Shown: positions 20,388 through 30,000 of the stretch, one piece after another | How positions within the stretch are numbered: position 1 is the first letter of the stretch | How the letters are laid out: every line of letters starts with the position of its first letter | Virus record (IMG/VR): IMGVR_UViG_3300008266_000114 | Location: 1-43,344 of that record | DNA: 43,344 nt | Direction: 5' to 3' (one strand) | Origin: a virus | Made by a program: the position numbers and the translations under genes | Notes under the pieces: model-generated | What the model was told of the DNA's origin: nothing | Databases searched by the model: none | The model's input: only the letters and a program-made list of their open reading frames with translations

Positions 20388-22436
20388 ATGTCCATTCTCG
20401 ATAGCGCACTGGCGTGGGCGGCGCGCGGCTTCAGGGTCTTTCCGATTTTACCCGGCGACAAGGTTCCGCCGAAGGACTTGCGCTGGAAGGACGAGGCCAC
20501 CGTTGACCCCGAGAAGATCAGGGCGTGGTGGGCCTTCGAGCCGAATTACAATTACGCCGTGGCGGCCGGCGAGGGCACGCTGATCCTCGACGTGGACGCC
20601 AGCAAGAACGGCTATGCCGCGCTGCTCGACTTCGATCTGCCCCCGACGCTCACGGTCAAGACCCCCGGCGGCGGCGAGCACCAGTATTACAACGGCCCCG
20701 ATGTCGCGAACTCGGTGGACCGGATCGCGCCCGGCTTGGACATCCGCTCGGCCGGCGGCTACGTCATCGGCCCCGGCTCGTTCTTCGCCGACCCCGGCGG
20801 CAAGAAGGGTTACACCGGCACCTACCACATCATCAACGATGTCCCACGCGCCGACGCGCCCGAGCACTTCGTACTCGTCGCCGGCACGCCCAAGGAGCGC
20901 GAGACCGGCGCGGCCGTCAGCATCGACGATCCCGACGACATCGTGTTCGCGATCCACTACCTGCTGAAGGACGCGCCTATCGCCATCGAAGGGCGCGGCG
21001 GCGACAACACCACCTACGCGGTCGCGGCGCGCGTCGTCGAGATCGGCGTCTCGGCCGAGCGCGCGGCCGACCTGATGGCCGAGCACTGGAACGAGCGCTG
21101 CCTGCCACCGTGGACCAAGGAAGAACTGCTGGTCAAGGCGACGAACGCGCAGAACTATCTCCAGACCCGCCAGGGCTCGGGCGGTGTGGCCGCCGCCTCG
21201 GCCGACTGGCAAGGCGCGGTCGTCCTGGAGCCGACACCCCCGCCCTCGGCCGCCGGCAAGTACGACAAGATTTTCTCCCGCCGCACCCTGACGCCCCTGG
21301 ACCAGATACCCCCGCGCGACTGGATCATGCACAGGCTGCTCATGCGGGGCGAGGGCTCGGTTCTCGCCGGCCCCGGCGGTGTGGGCAAGTCCGGCTTCTC
21401 GCTGGCGCTGGCGGCCCACGGAGCGGTCGGCAGGAGCTTTGCCGGGTTCGTGGTTCCTCGGCCGTTCAAGACCATCGTGTATAACCTGGAGGACAACCGG
21501 CACGAGATGGAAGCCAGGCTCTATGCCGCGTGCGCCGTCTACGACCTGGACCCCCGCGAGGTGGAGAAGCACATCCTGCTCTGGCCCGGCCGCGAGCTAC
21601 GCTTCCGCCTGATGAACCGCGACCACACCTTCGCCATGGCCGACATCCAGGAACTGGCCCGGCTGATGCGCAGTGAGAGTTTCGATGCCGTCGTGCTCGA
21701 CCCGCTGATCTCGCTGCACCACGAGGAGGAGAACGACAACGCGGCGATGGGTGATGTGATGGACGCCTTCAACGGGCTGTGCCGCCTCGCCAACGCCAGC
21801 GGGCTCGCGCTCCAGCACACCCCCAAGGGCGTGCGACAGGCCGGCTCCAGCGACGCTGTGCGCGGCGCGGGCAACATCGTCAACGCCGTCCGTATCGCCA
21901 GTACGATCTACGCGGCCGACGAGGCGGACGCTGCGCTCTACGGCTTCGGCGACGGCTACAAGGCCAGGTACGTCAGGATCGACGACGCCAAGCAGAACCA
22001 CGCCGCGCTTGAGACGAAGCCGCTGTGGCTGGAGAAGCAGGGCTTCCCGCTGCCCAACGGCGACACGAGCTATGCGATGCGGATGATGGAGCCCTCTGCC
22101 ACGATGGCAGGTGAGGCGAAGTTCATCGCGACGATCCTGGCGGATCACATGAACCGGGCCGGCTCGATCCACCTCGCGACCTACGACGCGGCGCGGGTGC
22201 TCACGGCGGCCGACAACTACTTTAGGGACAAGGTGCCGGCGTCCGGCGATCTGCGACAGATCAAGGCGCTGATCGAATTGCGGCTGTCGCAGGCGGTGCA
22301 GACCGATGCCGGCGAGATCGTGCGGGCTGTCCCGAAGACCGAGCCCGGCGCGGCAACGTCGCGGATGTTCATTGAGTTGAGCGACGGCCCGAGGCCGCCG
22401 CAAGAGAGCACTGTCGTGGACGAGTGGGGCGGTTAA
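20388..22436 (+). CDS. Primase-polymerase / RepA-like helicase fusion
   Basis: 682 aa, replisome enzyme that lays primers and unwinds DNA. N-terminal Prim-Pol domain (about 5-180): LPGDKVPPKDLRWKD, LILDVDAS with the catalytic DxD at about 67-69, and GGGEHQYY. The C-terminal AAA/RecA-type ATPase has GPGGVGKSGFS (Walker A, about 326-336) and FDAVVLDPLISLH (Walker B). It ends VVDEWGG, an acidic-Trp tail like that of the SSB. Together with the family A polymerase and DUF2815 SSB it completes the replisome. Its last four bases overlap the minus-strand gene that converges on it. Confidence 0.92.
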   Translation: MSILDSALAWAARGFRVFPILPGDKVPPKDLRWKDEATVDPEKIRAWWAFEPNYNYAVAAGEGTLILDVDASKNGYAALLDFDLPPTLTVKTPGGGEHQYYNGPDVANSVDRIAPGLDIRSAGGYVIGPGSFFADPGGKKGYTGTYHIINDVPRADAPEHFVLVAGTPKERETGAAVSIDDPDDIVFAIHYLLKDAPIAIEGRGGDNTTYAVAARVVEIGVSAERAADLMAEHWNERCLPPWTKEELLVKATNAQNYLQTRQGSGGVAAASADWQGAVVLEPTPPPSAAGKYDKIFSRRTLTPLDQIPPRDWIMHRLLMRGEGSVLAGPGGVGKSGFSLALAAHGAVGRSFAGFVVPRPFKTIVYNLEDNRHEMEARLYAACAVYDLDPREVEKHILLWPGRELRFRLMNRDHTFAMADIQELARLMRSESFDAVVLDPLISLHHEEENDNAAMGDVMDAFNGLCRLANASGLALQHTPKGVRQAGSSDAVRGAGNIVNAVRIASTIYAADEADAALYGFGDGYKARYVRIDDAKQNHAALETKPLWLEKQGFPLPNGDTSYAMRMMEPSATMAGEAKFIATILADHMNRAGSIHLATYDAARVLTAADNYFRDKVPASGDLRQIKALIELRLSQAVQTDAGEIVRAVPKTEPGAATSRMFIELSDGPRPPQESTVVDEWGG

Positions 22437-22771
22437 GCCTGCTTCACCCACACCTGCGTGCCGGGGCCGTACTCCAGATCGCCGTTGAACGTCGCGAGCG
22501 GGGAGCCGCCGAAGTTCTCGACCAGGAAGCCGTTATCATCAGGCGGGTTGTCGATGGCCGCCGCGTCGCCAGAGGACACGGGCGGGACAATCGCGATGCG
22601 GAACCGCTCGGCGTCGGACGATGCCTTGAGCAGGCAACCACCCTGCGGGATCGGCTCGACGGCAGTGAGCCTGGTCCACGACGCGGGAGCCGCGAGCGAG
22701 GTGGTCAGGATCGTAGCGCCGGCTCCCGAGCCGGGGCCGGTCGTCTTCAGCGTCGTTACGGTGATGGTCAT
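22433..22771 (-). CDS. Small beta-rich hypothetical protein, end of the late operon
   Basis: 112 aa (MTITVTTLKTTGPGSG...). Strand- and loop-rich (TILTTSLAAPASWTRLTAVE, LEYGPGTQVWVKQA) like small virion or adhesin-associated proteins. Start overlaps the preceding stop (ATGA); the stop overlaps the converging primase gene by four bases. No terminator is visible between the arms. Function unknown. Confidence 0.65.
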   Translation of the reverse strand: MTITVTTLKTTGPGSGAGATILTTSLAAPASWTRLTAVEPIPQGGCLLKASSDAERFRIAIVPPVSSGDAAAIDNPPDDNGFLVENFGGSPLATFNGDLEYGPGTQVWVKQA

Positions 22772-23157
22772 GGTGCCCCCTGTTGGCGTGGCTGGCGCGG
22801 CGCGCCGTTGTTCTCCAGCGTAGCACGGAACCAGGCCAGCGTCTCGCGGATCGCGGATAGCTGCGCGAGCACTTCGCCGTTGGTCTTGGACTGGAGCAGC
22901 GCCTGCTCGTTGGCGACACGACGGACTTCTTGCAGCCCGTCAATCGTGTTGTTCAGGCGAACGGTGAAGTTCGCGTCGTTCAAGACGAACTGGTTAGCGG
23001 CCTTGTCGATCTCGCTGACCGACGACTTGACCTTGGCAAGCTCCCGCTCGTTCGCCTCGACGCGATACGACATGACGGCATAGTTCATCGCCGTCGCCCC
23101 GATCACGGTCAGGATCGTGTAGGCGTTGAAGCTCCAATTGATGGTAGGCATCTGCAT
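22768..23157 (-). CDS. Membrane-anchored coiled-coil protein, holin candidate
   Basis: 129 aa starting MQMPTINWSF, chosen for the GAGGAGGG site upstream. One membrane segment at about residues 10-32 (YTILTVIGATAMNYAVM) and then a long heptad-like helix (ANERELAKVKSSVSEIDKAA...). It lies next to the spanin pair, so a lysis role (holin or pinholin) is reasonable; a single-span protein with a coiled coil could also be a holin antagonist. Confidence 0.55.
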   Translation of the reverse strand: MQMPTINWSFNAYTILTVIGATAMNYAVMSYRVEANERELAKVKSSVSEIDKAANQFVLNDANFTVRLNNTIDGLQEVRRVANEQALLQSKTNGEVLAQLSAIRETLAWFRATLENNGAPRQPRQQGAP

Positions 23158-23182
23158 GGCGCGGCCCTCCTCGCTCACGAGA

Positions 23183-23377
23183 CTAGCCCTTACACCACGC
23201 GCCGCGACGCGCGTTGTTCCCCTTGACGCCATCGACGGTTTCGGGCGTGTCGCGCTGCGACCACGTCACCGAGCGCCAGACAGAGCACACCTCAGTCTCG
23301 CCGGAACCCGTCGTCACGCAGCCGGCACTGAGCATCGGCAAGGCAACGAGTAGCAGCACTGTCCGCAAGCGTCGCAT
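23183..23377 (-). CDS. Rz1-like outer-membrane spanin lipoprotein
   Basis: 64 aa. Signal peptide with lipobox LSAGC and Cys at residue 20; after processing a short periplasmic chain CSVWRSVTWSQRDTPETV ending near a conserved NNARRGAWC. This length and pattern fit o-spanins that link the outer membrane to Rz. Its 5' part overlaps the Rz-like gene in another frame, as is usual for Rz/Rz1 pairs. Confidence 0.85.
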   Translation of the reverse strand: MRRLRTVLLLVALPMLSAGCVTTGSGETEVCSVWRSVTWSQRDTPETVDGVKGNNARRGAWCKG

Positions 23378-23519
23378 CGTTCAGCCTCTTTCTCACGGCG
23401 GCGGCGCGTTCGACGCGCTCCTCCTGGCGGCCCATGTCCTTGACAGCGTGATACGCCACGCCGAGGAGCAGTGCAACCACGACGATAGCGCCGAGCTTCA
23501 GGTAGGTTGCTAAGGTCAT
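23292..23519 (-). CDS. Rz-like inner-membrane spanin
   Basis: 75 aa: N-terminal membrane anchor (residues about 7-24, LGAIVVVALLLGVAYHAV) then a charged helical periplasmic part (EERVERAAAVRKRLND) with two Cys. Short for an i-spanin but with the right topology, and it overlaps the Rz1-like gene. Start overlaps the endolysin stop (ATGA). Confidence 0.8.
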   Translation of the reverse strand: MTLATYLKLGAIVVVALLLGVAYHAVKDMGRQEERVERAAAVRKRLNDATLADSAATRCLADAQCRLRDDGFRRD

Positions 23520-24370
23520 GGCGAGATCGCCTTGGTCCGGTTGATCGTGACGCGGCCGGACAGCACCAGGTAGCCGCCGACCAGAGCGGCCAGGAGGATT
23601 AGCCCGAAGGCCCCGAGCGCCCAGCCATTGTTGATGTTGCCGAGGAACGGCAGGGCGGTGGTGCCCGTCAGGAACGTGGTCAGGATCGTCCAGAGGCTCT
23701 TGCTCTCGGCCGGCGGCACGTCGTCCGGCTTGGCGTCTTCCTTCTTCACATCGACCGGCTGCGGCGTCGCGGTGTCAGCCGCCTCCAGCGCGTCGAGGAA
23801 CGCCTTGTGGTAGGTCGCGATCAGCTTGGCCTTGTCCTTGCCGTTGACGATCCGGCGCGCTTCGATAGCGTCGTTCACGAACTGGCTGAAATAGTCGGAC
23901 AGCTTCTTGCCGGTGAACATGCCTTCATACATGCCGACCACGCACGCCTTCGCGGCGGGCACAATCTCCAGCATCAGGCTCGGGTTCTTGACCAGGTCGA
24001 GCCCCAGTCGCGCGCCCATCTTGACGTAGTTGGCGAGGAAGGTCAGTTGCACGAAGCCCCGGCCGAACCAGCCGTCCCGCCAATAGGGCTTCGTCACCTG
24101 CTTCATCTTGCCGGCGGCCCACGCCTTGTCGAGCCGGGCGATGGTGTCCGCGTCGCTCTTGCCGAATGCCTCGCGCACAGGCTGCATCGTGCCGCCGGTC
24201 TCGTGGAACGCGGTCGCGAGGATGTAGGCGATCCAGCGCAGGTCGATGACAGCGTAGAGCACGCAGGCGTCCAGAAGCGCTTCGACGCCCTGCACCTGTG
24301 CGGTGGACAGCCGGCCGCCGAAGGGAGCCTTGCGGGCGTAGGCGAAGAAGGTGGTCCTGTTGATGCTCAT
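23516..24370 (-). CDS. Endolysin with C-terminal membrane segments
   Basis: 284 aa. Residues 1-185 look like a GH19/lysozyme-like muramidase: GGRLSTAQVQGVEALL, YILATAFHETGGTM with the probable catalytic Glu57, RLDKAWAAGKM, WFGRGFVQLTF. A charged linker (about 195-220) precedes two hydrophobic stretches (TTFLTGTTALPFLGNIN and LGAFGLILLAALVGGYLVL). C-terminal anchors are unusual for endolysins; they may hold the enzyme at the membrane until lysis. Followed by spanins and a holin candidate in the same operon. Confidence 0.85.
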   Translation of the reverse strand: MSINRTTFFAYARKAPFGGRLSTAQVQGVEALLDACVLYAVIDLRWIAYILATAFHETGGTMQPVREAFGKSDADTIARLDKAWAAGKMKQVTKPYWRDGWFGRGFVQLTFLANYVKMGARLGLDLVKNPSLMLEIVPAAKACVVGMYEGMFTGKKLSDYFSQFVNDAIEARRIVNGKDKAKLIATYHKAFLDALEAADTATPQPVDVKKEDAKPDDVPPAESKSLWTILTTFLTGTTALPFLGNINNGWALGAFGLILLAALVGGYLVLSGRVTINRTKAISP

Positions 24371-24380
24371 GTCCGGCGTC

Positions 24381-25049
24381 CTAGTTGAGCTTGATCGCGG
24401 TGATGCCGCCCTGACCAGCGTTAACGATCATGGCCTGGTTGCCCGAGCCGTCGATGTTCGGGTCCGACGAGCGGCACCGCAGATTGTTGTGCAGGCGCAC
24501 TTGCGAGTAGTTCGACCCGAAGGTGATGGAGGCGTGCCGGTTCCAGGCGAAGTAGTGTTGCACCGTCTGGCGGACATTGTTGCCGGCGATGTAGAAGCTC
24601 AGGGAATTGTGGCCCGTACTGTCGTGGGCGAGCGCCGAATAGCTCGGGGTCCAGGTCAGCCATGGGGCCTGTTCGACGTTGAAGTCCCAGTCCGACCGCA
24701 CCTGGCCCTGTGAGATGATAAGGTACTTGTCGCCGGCCTTCACGTTCGCCAGGTCGATGTGGTGCAGCGAGCGCCAGAACGACTGGAGCGGCTGGCCGAT
24801 GGGCACGTTCGTGAAGTTGTCCACGAAGTTGTTGAGGATCGTCGGCCGGGACGCCACGCCGTTCGCGGTGGTCTGCGCTGCGGCAGCAGCCGTGCTCGCG
24901 GCGCTGGCCGCCGCTACGGCCGCGTCGATGTCGCTGTCCAGCGTGATAAGCTGCGCGTCCACGACACCGCTGTGGGTCTCCAGCGCGGAGATGCGCGGGA
25001 TCAGAGTTCCGCCAGCGGCAGTCGCGGCAAGGTCTCGTGCGCGGCCCAT
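24381..25049 (-). CDS. Tail-fibre-associated or receptor-binding protein
   Basis: 222 aa. An Ala-rich trimer-like coiled coil (about 35-70, AAVAAASAASTAAAAAQTTA) is followed by a beta-rich C-terminal domain (HIDLANVKAGDKYLIISQG, SLSFYIAGNNVRQTVQHYF, SITFGSNYSQVRLHNNLR). This N-stalk/C-head plan and the place directly after the tail fibre gene suggest a distal fibre or adhesin. No specific family. Confidence 0.65.
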   Translation of the reverse strand: MGRARDLAATAAGGTLIPRISALETHSGVVDAQLITLDSDIDAAVAAASAASTAAAAAQTTANGVASRPTILNNFVDNFTNVPIGQPLQSFWRSLHHIDLANVKAGDKYLIISQGQVRSDWDFNVEQAPWLTWTPSYSALAHDSTGHNSLSFYIAGNNVRQTVQHYFAWNRHASITFGSNYSQVRLHNNLRCRSSDPNIDGSGNQAMIVNAGQGGITAIKLN

Positions 25050-25050
25050 A

Positions 25051-27039
25051 TCAAGCTCCTAGGAAGACGACGTGGTTCGTCGTGATGGACGGCTGCACGT
25101 TCTGGTGGGCGTTGCCGCTGCCGTTGTTCTGGATCGTGATGCCGGTCGTCGCGGCCGTCATGTTGCCCAGCAGGTAGGCGTTGGCGGACTGGCCGGCTGC
25201 GGCCGCCGTGCCCGAGCCCGCCGCGTTGCCGCCGCCCGCGTAGGTGTGGGCGTGGCCGGGGTCGGTGATGCCGTGGTTGTGCGCGGCAAGCTCGGCCGTC
25301 GTGAGGGCGTAGCGATCCGCTCCGCCGGCCGCGCCGAGGCGGGCCGCGTTCAGGCCGGGGTTGCCGGTGCCCGTATTCGTGACGCGGTTCGCCGCCGTGC
25401 CGCCCATGTTGTCGCGACCGATGGCCGCTCGGCCGCGCCGGTCAGGCTTGTTGAAGGTCGTCGCCCCGTCGCCTCGGCCGTGCGGCAGGATGCGCAGCGT
25501 GACCGCACCGGACGCGGCGGCGTTGCCTGACAGCACGACAGTCGTGGACGTGATCGAGTTGATGGTCAGGCCCGACACCGAGCCGGCCGTTCCCTCGACG
25601 ATGGCTCCTTCGAGCCCGAGCCCGGTCAGGTCTTCCGAGACGGCCGAGATCGTAGCGTTGCCGTTGGTCAGCGTTCCCGTGACCACGACAGTGAGCGCCT
25701 CGAAAGCGAGCGCGAAGGTGGCGCGCGAGATCGCCCCGCCGTCCGCCCAGTCGTGCAGCGGCGGCTTCTTCGGCCCGGCGAAGTCCTTCACCTCTCCAGG
25801 CGAAGCGCCAACGGCGGCCTGCGCATAGCTCCACTTGCTGACGCCGTCCGACACCAGGCGGATCGCCGAGCGCGGGGTGGTCAGCACGGCCGTGGTCCCG
25901 CCGTTGATCGTGTCCGCCCCGGCCCGCTGGATCGTCAGGGTGTTCGTCGAGGTGACGCCGCCGGCCGTGTCGAACACCTCGACCGCTTCGCCGGGGTTGA
26001 CCGCGTTGGCGGCCGGCAGGGTGTAGACGCGCGGGGCGGTCAAGGCCGTCGAGACGTGGACGACGCGGCTGTCCGCCGAGATCGAAGCCGCCGCGTTCGG
26101 CCCGGTCATCACCTTCGTGATCTCCAGGTTCTGGCGGCCGTTCTTCTTGTTGCTCACATCCGCCAGATCGTTCGCCGCGATCAGCGCGTTCGTGACGTTG
26201 ACCGCCTTGAACTCGATCACGTCGATCTGCGCGCCGGCCGCAGCGCCAGCGGTCAGGGTGATGATCGGCGAGGCGGTGGTGTATTCCCCGACCGGGTCGA
26301 GCAGCACGCCGTCGTAGTAGACGAACAGGGCGTTGGTCGTGAAGGGTCCGACCGTGATGACGGTCTGGCCCTCGGTCATGATGAACTTCCGGCGGGTCGC
26401 CGAACTGACGCCGTTCAGCAGAAGCTGGATGTCGGACAGCGCCTGTGCGGCGGCGAGCGCGGAGCTTTCGGCGCTGCCTTCCGACGCTTCAGCCTCGGCC
26501 GCAGCCGCGACCGCCGTAGCAGCCGCAGCCACCGCGTCGGCCATGGCCTGCTCGAAAGCCGCACGGTCGATCAGTTCGACCTTGCCGTCGTTGTCGAAGG
26601 CGAACAGCTTGGCGACGCGGTCGCTGGCCTTGGGAAGCTCCAGCAGCCCGGCACCTTCTGTCGTATAGATCGCGTCACCGATACGGACAGATCGCCGGGC
26701 CGAGCGCAGCAGGTACTGCGCGATCATCGTGAGCTTGTCGAGCGCGTTGTCGAGTGTGCCTTCGAGCACGGTCTGCCCGTTCTCGAAGTCAACCAACTGG
26801 GAGGGCGACGGGTTGCGGACGAGCATGACCCGCACCAAGTTCCCCGGCGGTACGGTGAACGTCACCTCGCCACCGTCGTCGGTCCCGGCCCCGGTGATCG
26901 TGAAGCCCGCGACTTGGATCACGCCGTTCAGGGCGACGAACAGATCGTCGTTCGACAGGAAGCGGGAGGGGAAGCCGAAGACGGTGCTGACCCCGTCGCC
27001 GAGGTAGGAGTATTCAACAGTTTGAGCTTCGACCGGCAT
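25051..27039 (-). CDS. Tail fibre with T7-like N-terminus and tail-collar tip
   Basis: 662 aa. Residues 1-150 (EYSYLGDGVSTVFGFPSRFL, LVRNPSPSQLVDFENGQTV) match the T7 gp17 N-terminal domain that attaches the fibre to the tail. An Ala-rich coiled coil follows (about 165-205). The C-terminal part (from about 400) holds HDWADGGAISRATFALAFEA, GHAHTYAGGGN and QNVQPSITTNHVV, the phage tail-collar tip that contacts the receptor. Determines host range together with the next gene. Confidence 0.9.
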   Translation of the reverse strand: MPVEAQTVEYSYLGDGVSTVFGFPSRFLSNDDLFVALNGVIQVAGFTITGAGTDDGGEVTFTVPPGNLVRVMLVRNPSPSQLVDFENGQTVLEGTLDNALDKLTMIAQYLLRSARRSVRIGDAIYTTEGAGLLELPKASDRVAKLFAFDNDGKVELIDRAAFEQAMADAVAAAATAVAAAAEAEASEGSAESSALAAAQALSDIQLLLNGVSSATRRKFIMTEGQTVITVGPFTTNALFVYYDGVLLDPVGEYTTASPIITLTAGAAAGAQIDVIEFKAVNVTNALIAANDLADVSNKKNGRQNLEITKVMTGPNAAASISADSRVVHVSTALTAPRVYTLPAANAVNPGEAVEVFDTAGGVTSTNTLTIQRAGADTINGGTTAVLTTPRSAIRLVSDGVSKWSYAQAAVGASPGEVKDFAGPKKPPLHDWADGGAISRATFALAFEALTVVVTGTLTNGNATISAVSEDLTGLGLEGAIVEGTAGSVSGLTINSITSTTVVLSGNAAASGAVTLRILPHGRGDGATTFNKPDRRGRAAIGRDNMGGTAANRVTNTGTGNPGLNAARLGAAGGADRYALTTAELAAHNHGITDPGHAHTYAGGGNAAGSGTAAAAGQSANAYLLGNMTAATTGITIQNNGSGNAHQNVQPSITTNHVVFLGA

Positions 27040-27040
27040 G

Positions 27041-30000
27041 TCACCGCCTCGTGTAGTTGGAGTTGCCGGTCATCACCTGCAATAGCTCGCGCATTCCGTA
27101 ATAGCTCTGACCCGGCAAAATCGCAATCGCCTGGTTAACGTCATGCTTGGGCGGCGTCTTGCCACGGGCCTTGTCAGCCGCGACGCGGCCGACCGCAATG
27201 CCGCTGTCGATCATGCCGGCCGTGGGACCGAGGATCGCGCCGAACGCCGCCGCGCTGTCCGACGCCCTAGTGGATGTGATGCCGACACCGCCCTGGCCGC
27301 CGAGCATGGCGATAGGCGACTTGACCGGGTTGAACCGATAGTCGTAGCCGACCGCCCCCGAGACGCGCTCGGCTCGGTTCGCGATGTCGAACAGCACCGG
27401 GAAGAAGCCTGAGCGATCCAGCCCTTCGCCGACCAGCAGCATCGGGTTCTTCGTCGTCTCCTCGACATACTTCTTCCACCGCTCCGCGCCGCCTCGCCAG
27501 GCCGCCAGGTAGGATGTCATGCCTCCCAACATGGTCAGGGCCGTGAGCCCGCCGATCAGCCGTGCGTGGCTCTCCTGGAGCCCCCGGATCATGACGCGGC
27601 TATGCGCGCCCATGGCGTAGCCCGAGAACTGGGTCAGCATCTTGCCGACCGGGTGGTTCGCGAACAGCGGCGCGTCGCCGATACCGCGCCGCGACACGAT
27701 GCTATTCACGTCGGTGTTGATGGCGGCTCGGTAGACCCGCACGGCATTTTCATTGCGCGCAATCTGTTCCGGGGTGCCGCCCTCCTGAAGCCAGCGCTCG
27801 GTGTTCGCCACGCGGATGTCGTCCACCGTCTCGCCGTACTTGCCGAACAGCCGGGCGATGTCGCCCTGCGTGCGCTCGTCGATGCCGAGCATGCGGAGCA
27901 GCCGCGTCCCGTCGCCCTTGACGAAGGAGCCGTCCTTGCCGCCGTTGCCGATGACCGCTTCGAGCACGCGATGCTGCGACACGGCCGAGGAGATGGCCTG
28001 CTGCGCATCGGTGAACAGGTTGATGAGGTTCCAGCGAGACGCCAGGCCCGTCGCCTTCTGCATGAAGCGCTCGACCTGTGTGGTCCTGGTCAGGAACGGA
28101 TCGGCGATGTCGCCGTTCGCGGCCATCAGCGAATGCGTGACGCGCTCGCTCACGAGCCCGGCCAGCTTCGCTTCCTTCAGCGACATCTTGAAGCCGTCGC
28201 TGCCGGCGTTGAAGGCTTGGGCCATCGCCTGCGGCATGGTGCGCAGATACGGCCCGAGCCCGTGAACCATGGCCGGACGGTAGAAATCCGTGATGTTCGC
28301 CAGCAGGACGCCGCCCATCTGACGCAGGTAGTTGAAGTGCATCAGCGAGCGCGTGACGCTGGCGAAATTCGAATTGTTCACGCCCTGGCCGTAGGTGCCC
28401 CGGATCAGATCGCGACCCGCCTTCGTGTCCGTGATCGCCGAGCTTTCGTCCTGTGCCAGCACCTGCTGCGCGTCGAGCTTCGACTTCGCGAGATCAGCCT
28501 TCGACCCGTACTTCTTCCGGCCGAGCACCGCGTTCAGGTCGTCGATGGTCGCGGCCTGGTCCACGGCCACGCGCATGTCGGAATACTCCTGCGCAATCTG
28601 CGCAAGCTGGTCCGACATGTCCGCCTTGCCGAAGCGCCGGGTCAGTTCGATCTCGCCGGCCATCGACCGCGCGTAGCGGTTCGCCACCTCGCGCACGTCA
28701 TCCTTCAGCCAGCCCTTGCCCTGAAGCAGTTCGTCGGGGACCATGAAGGTCCGGTCCTTCATCGGGCCGCTGGTGATCTTGGTCAGGAAGCTCGGGATGT
28801 CGTCGCGCTGCTGCACCTTGCCGGTGATCTTGTCGTAAATCTCCTTCGCCGTGGCGCGGCCTGCCGCCTCGAAGTCGAACGCCTCGCCCTTCTCCAGACC
28901 AAGCGCGCGGCGCGGCCCCCACTTGCTGTCGAAGCGGTTCTCGATAGCCTCCAGGACGCGGGCGAACTGGCCGCTCTGCGCCTCGGCGCGGGCCTTCACC
29001 TCGTCCGGCGCGAGCTTCGCAGCCCGCTCCTTCATCTTGCCCACGGCCTCGCCGCGCCGGATACCGCGCTCGGCCGCCTGCCCCGCGAGATCGTCGAGCA
29101 GCTTGGTCAGCGTGCCGACAAGCTCCTCCGCGTCGATGACGCCGAACTGTGCCTGGTCAACCTTCGTGCCCTGCTCCAGCAGCTTGCTCTCGCGCTGGCC
29201 CTTGCGCTTGGCCGCGCTCGCCGCAGGGTCGCCGGCCTTGGCCTGCTTCGGGGCGAGCGCCGCGCGCAACTCCTCGACGTTGACGCCCTGGACCGACAGC
29301 TTCTCCAGTTCGTCGATCAGCGTCTGCGCCGTGGCGCGCGAAGCTTCCTGCTCGGCGCGGCGCGCCTGCCAGAACTGCGCCAGTCCCTCGGGCTGGTCGC
29401 CCCCTTCGCTTGCCTTCTCCAGCGCGGCCAGCCGGCGGTCTGACGCGGCGAGCGCCTTCTGGATACGGTCGGCCTCCTTCAGCGCATCGCCAAGGGCGCT
29501 CTCGGCCCCGCCGACCGGATCGGTGGCGAGCTTGTTCATGATGTTGCGCAGCCGCTTGGCCGACGACACGACGGCCCGCTTGGCGGTCTCCTGCGCCTCG
29601 TCGATCCGCTGGCTGATCTTCTCGTAGCGGGACGCCTGCGCATCGGGATTGCGCTCGGTCAGGTTCCGCATGCGGGCGCGCAGGTTCGCGCGCTCGGTCA
29701 GATAGTTCTTCAGATCGTCGCCGCCCTGGTCCATCAGGCGCTTCACCTCGGCGCGAGCCGTCGCCTTGGCCTGCTCGTCCACGGCGTCGCGCACGCGGCC
29801 CCGCGCTTCGGACAGGTCGTCGATCAGGTCTTCGAGGTGGCTGTTCTTGGCGTCGAGCGCCTTGCCCTCGGCACCGATCTGGTCGATGCGCGCGGAGCGC
29901 TCGGGGCCGGATAGGTTCATGTCCTCGGTGCGCTGACGGTACTTGGCGCGAGCCGCGACCACCTCGGCGCTCTCGCCTTCGTAGGCTTGAGACATGCGCT

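Noticed and set aside
25753-27138. 461-codon plus-strand frame opposite the tail fibre gene
   Set aside because: Antisense shadow; the opposite strand has clear T7-fibre and collar motifs.
27566-29443. 625-codon plus-strand frame opposite the large internal virion protein
   Set aside because: Antisense shadow created by GC-ending codons of the real gene; Arg/Leu/His-rich, with no domain.
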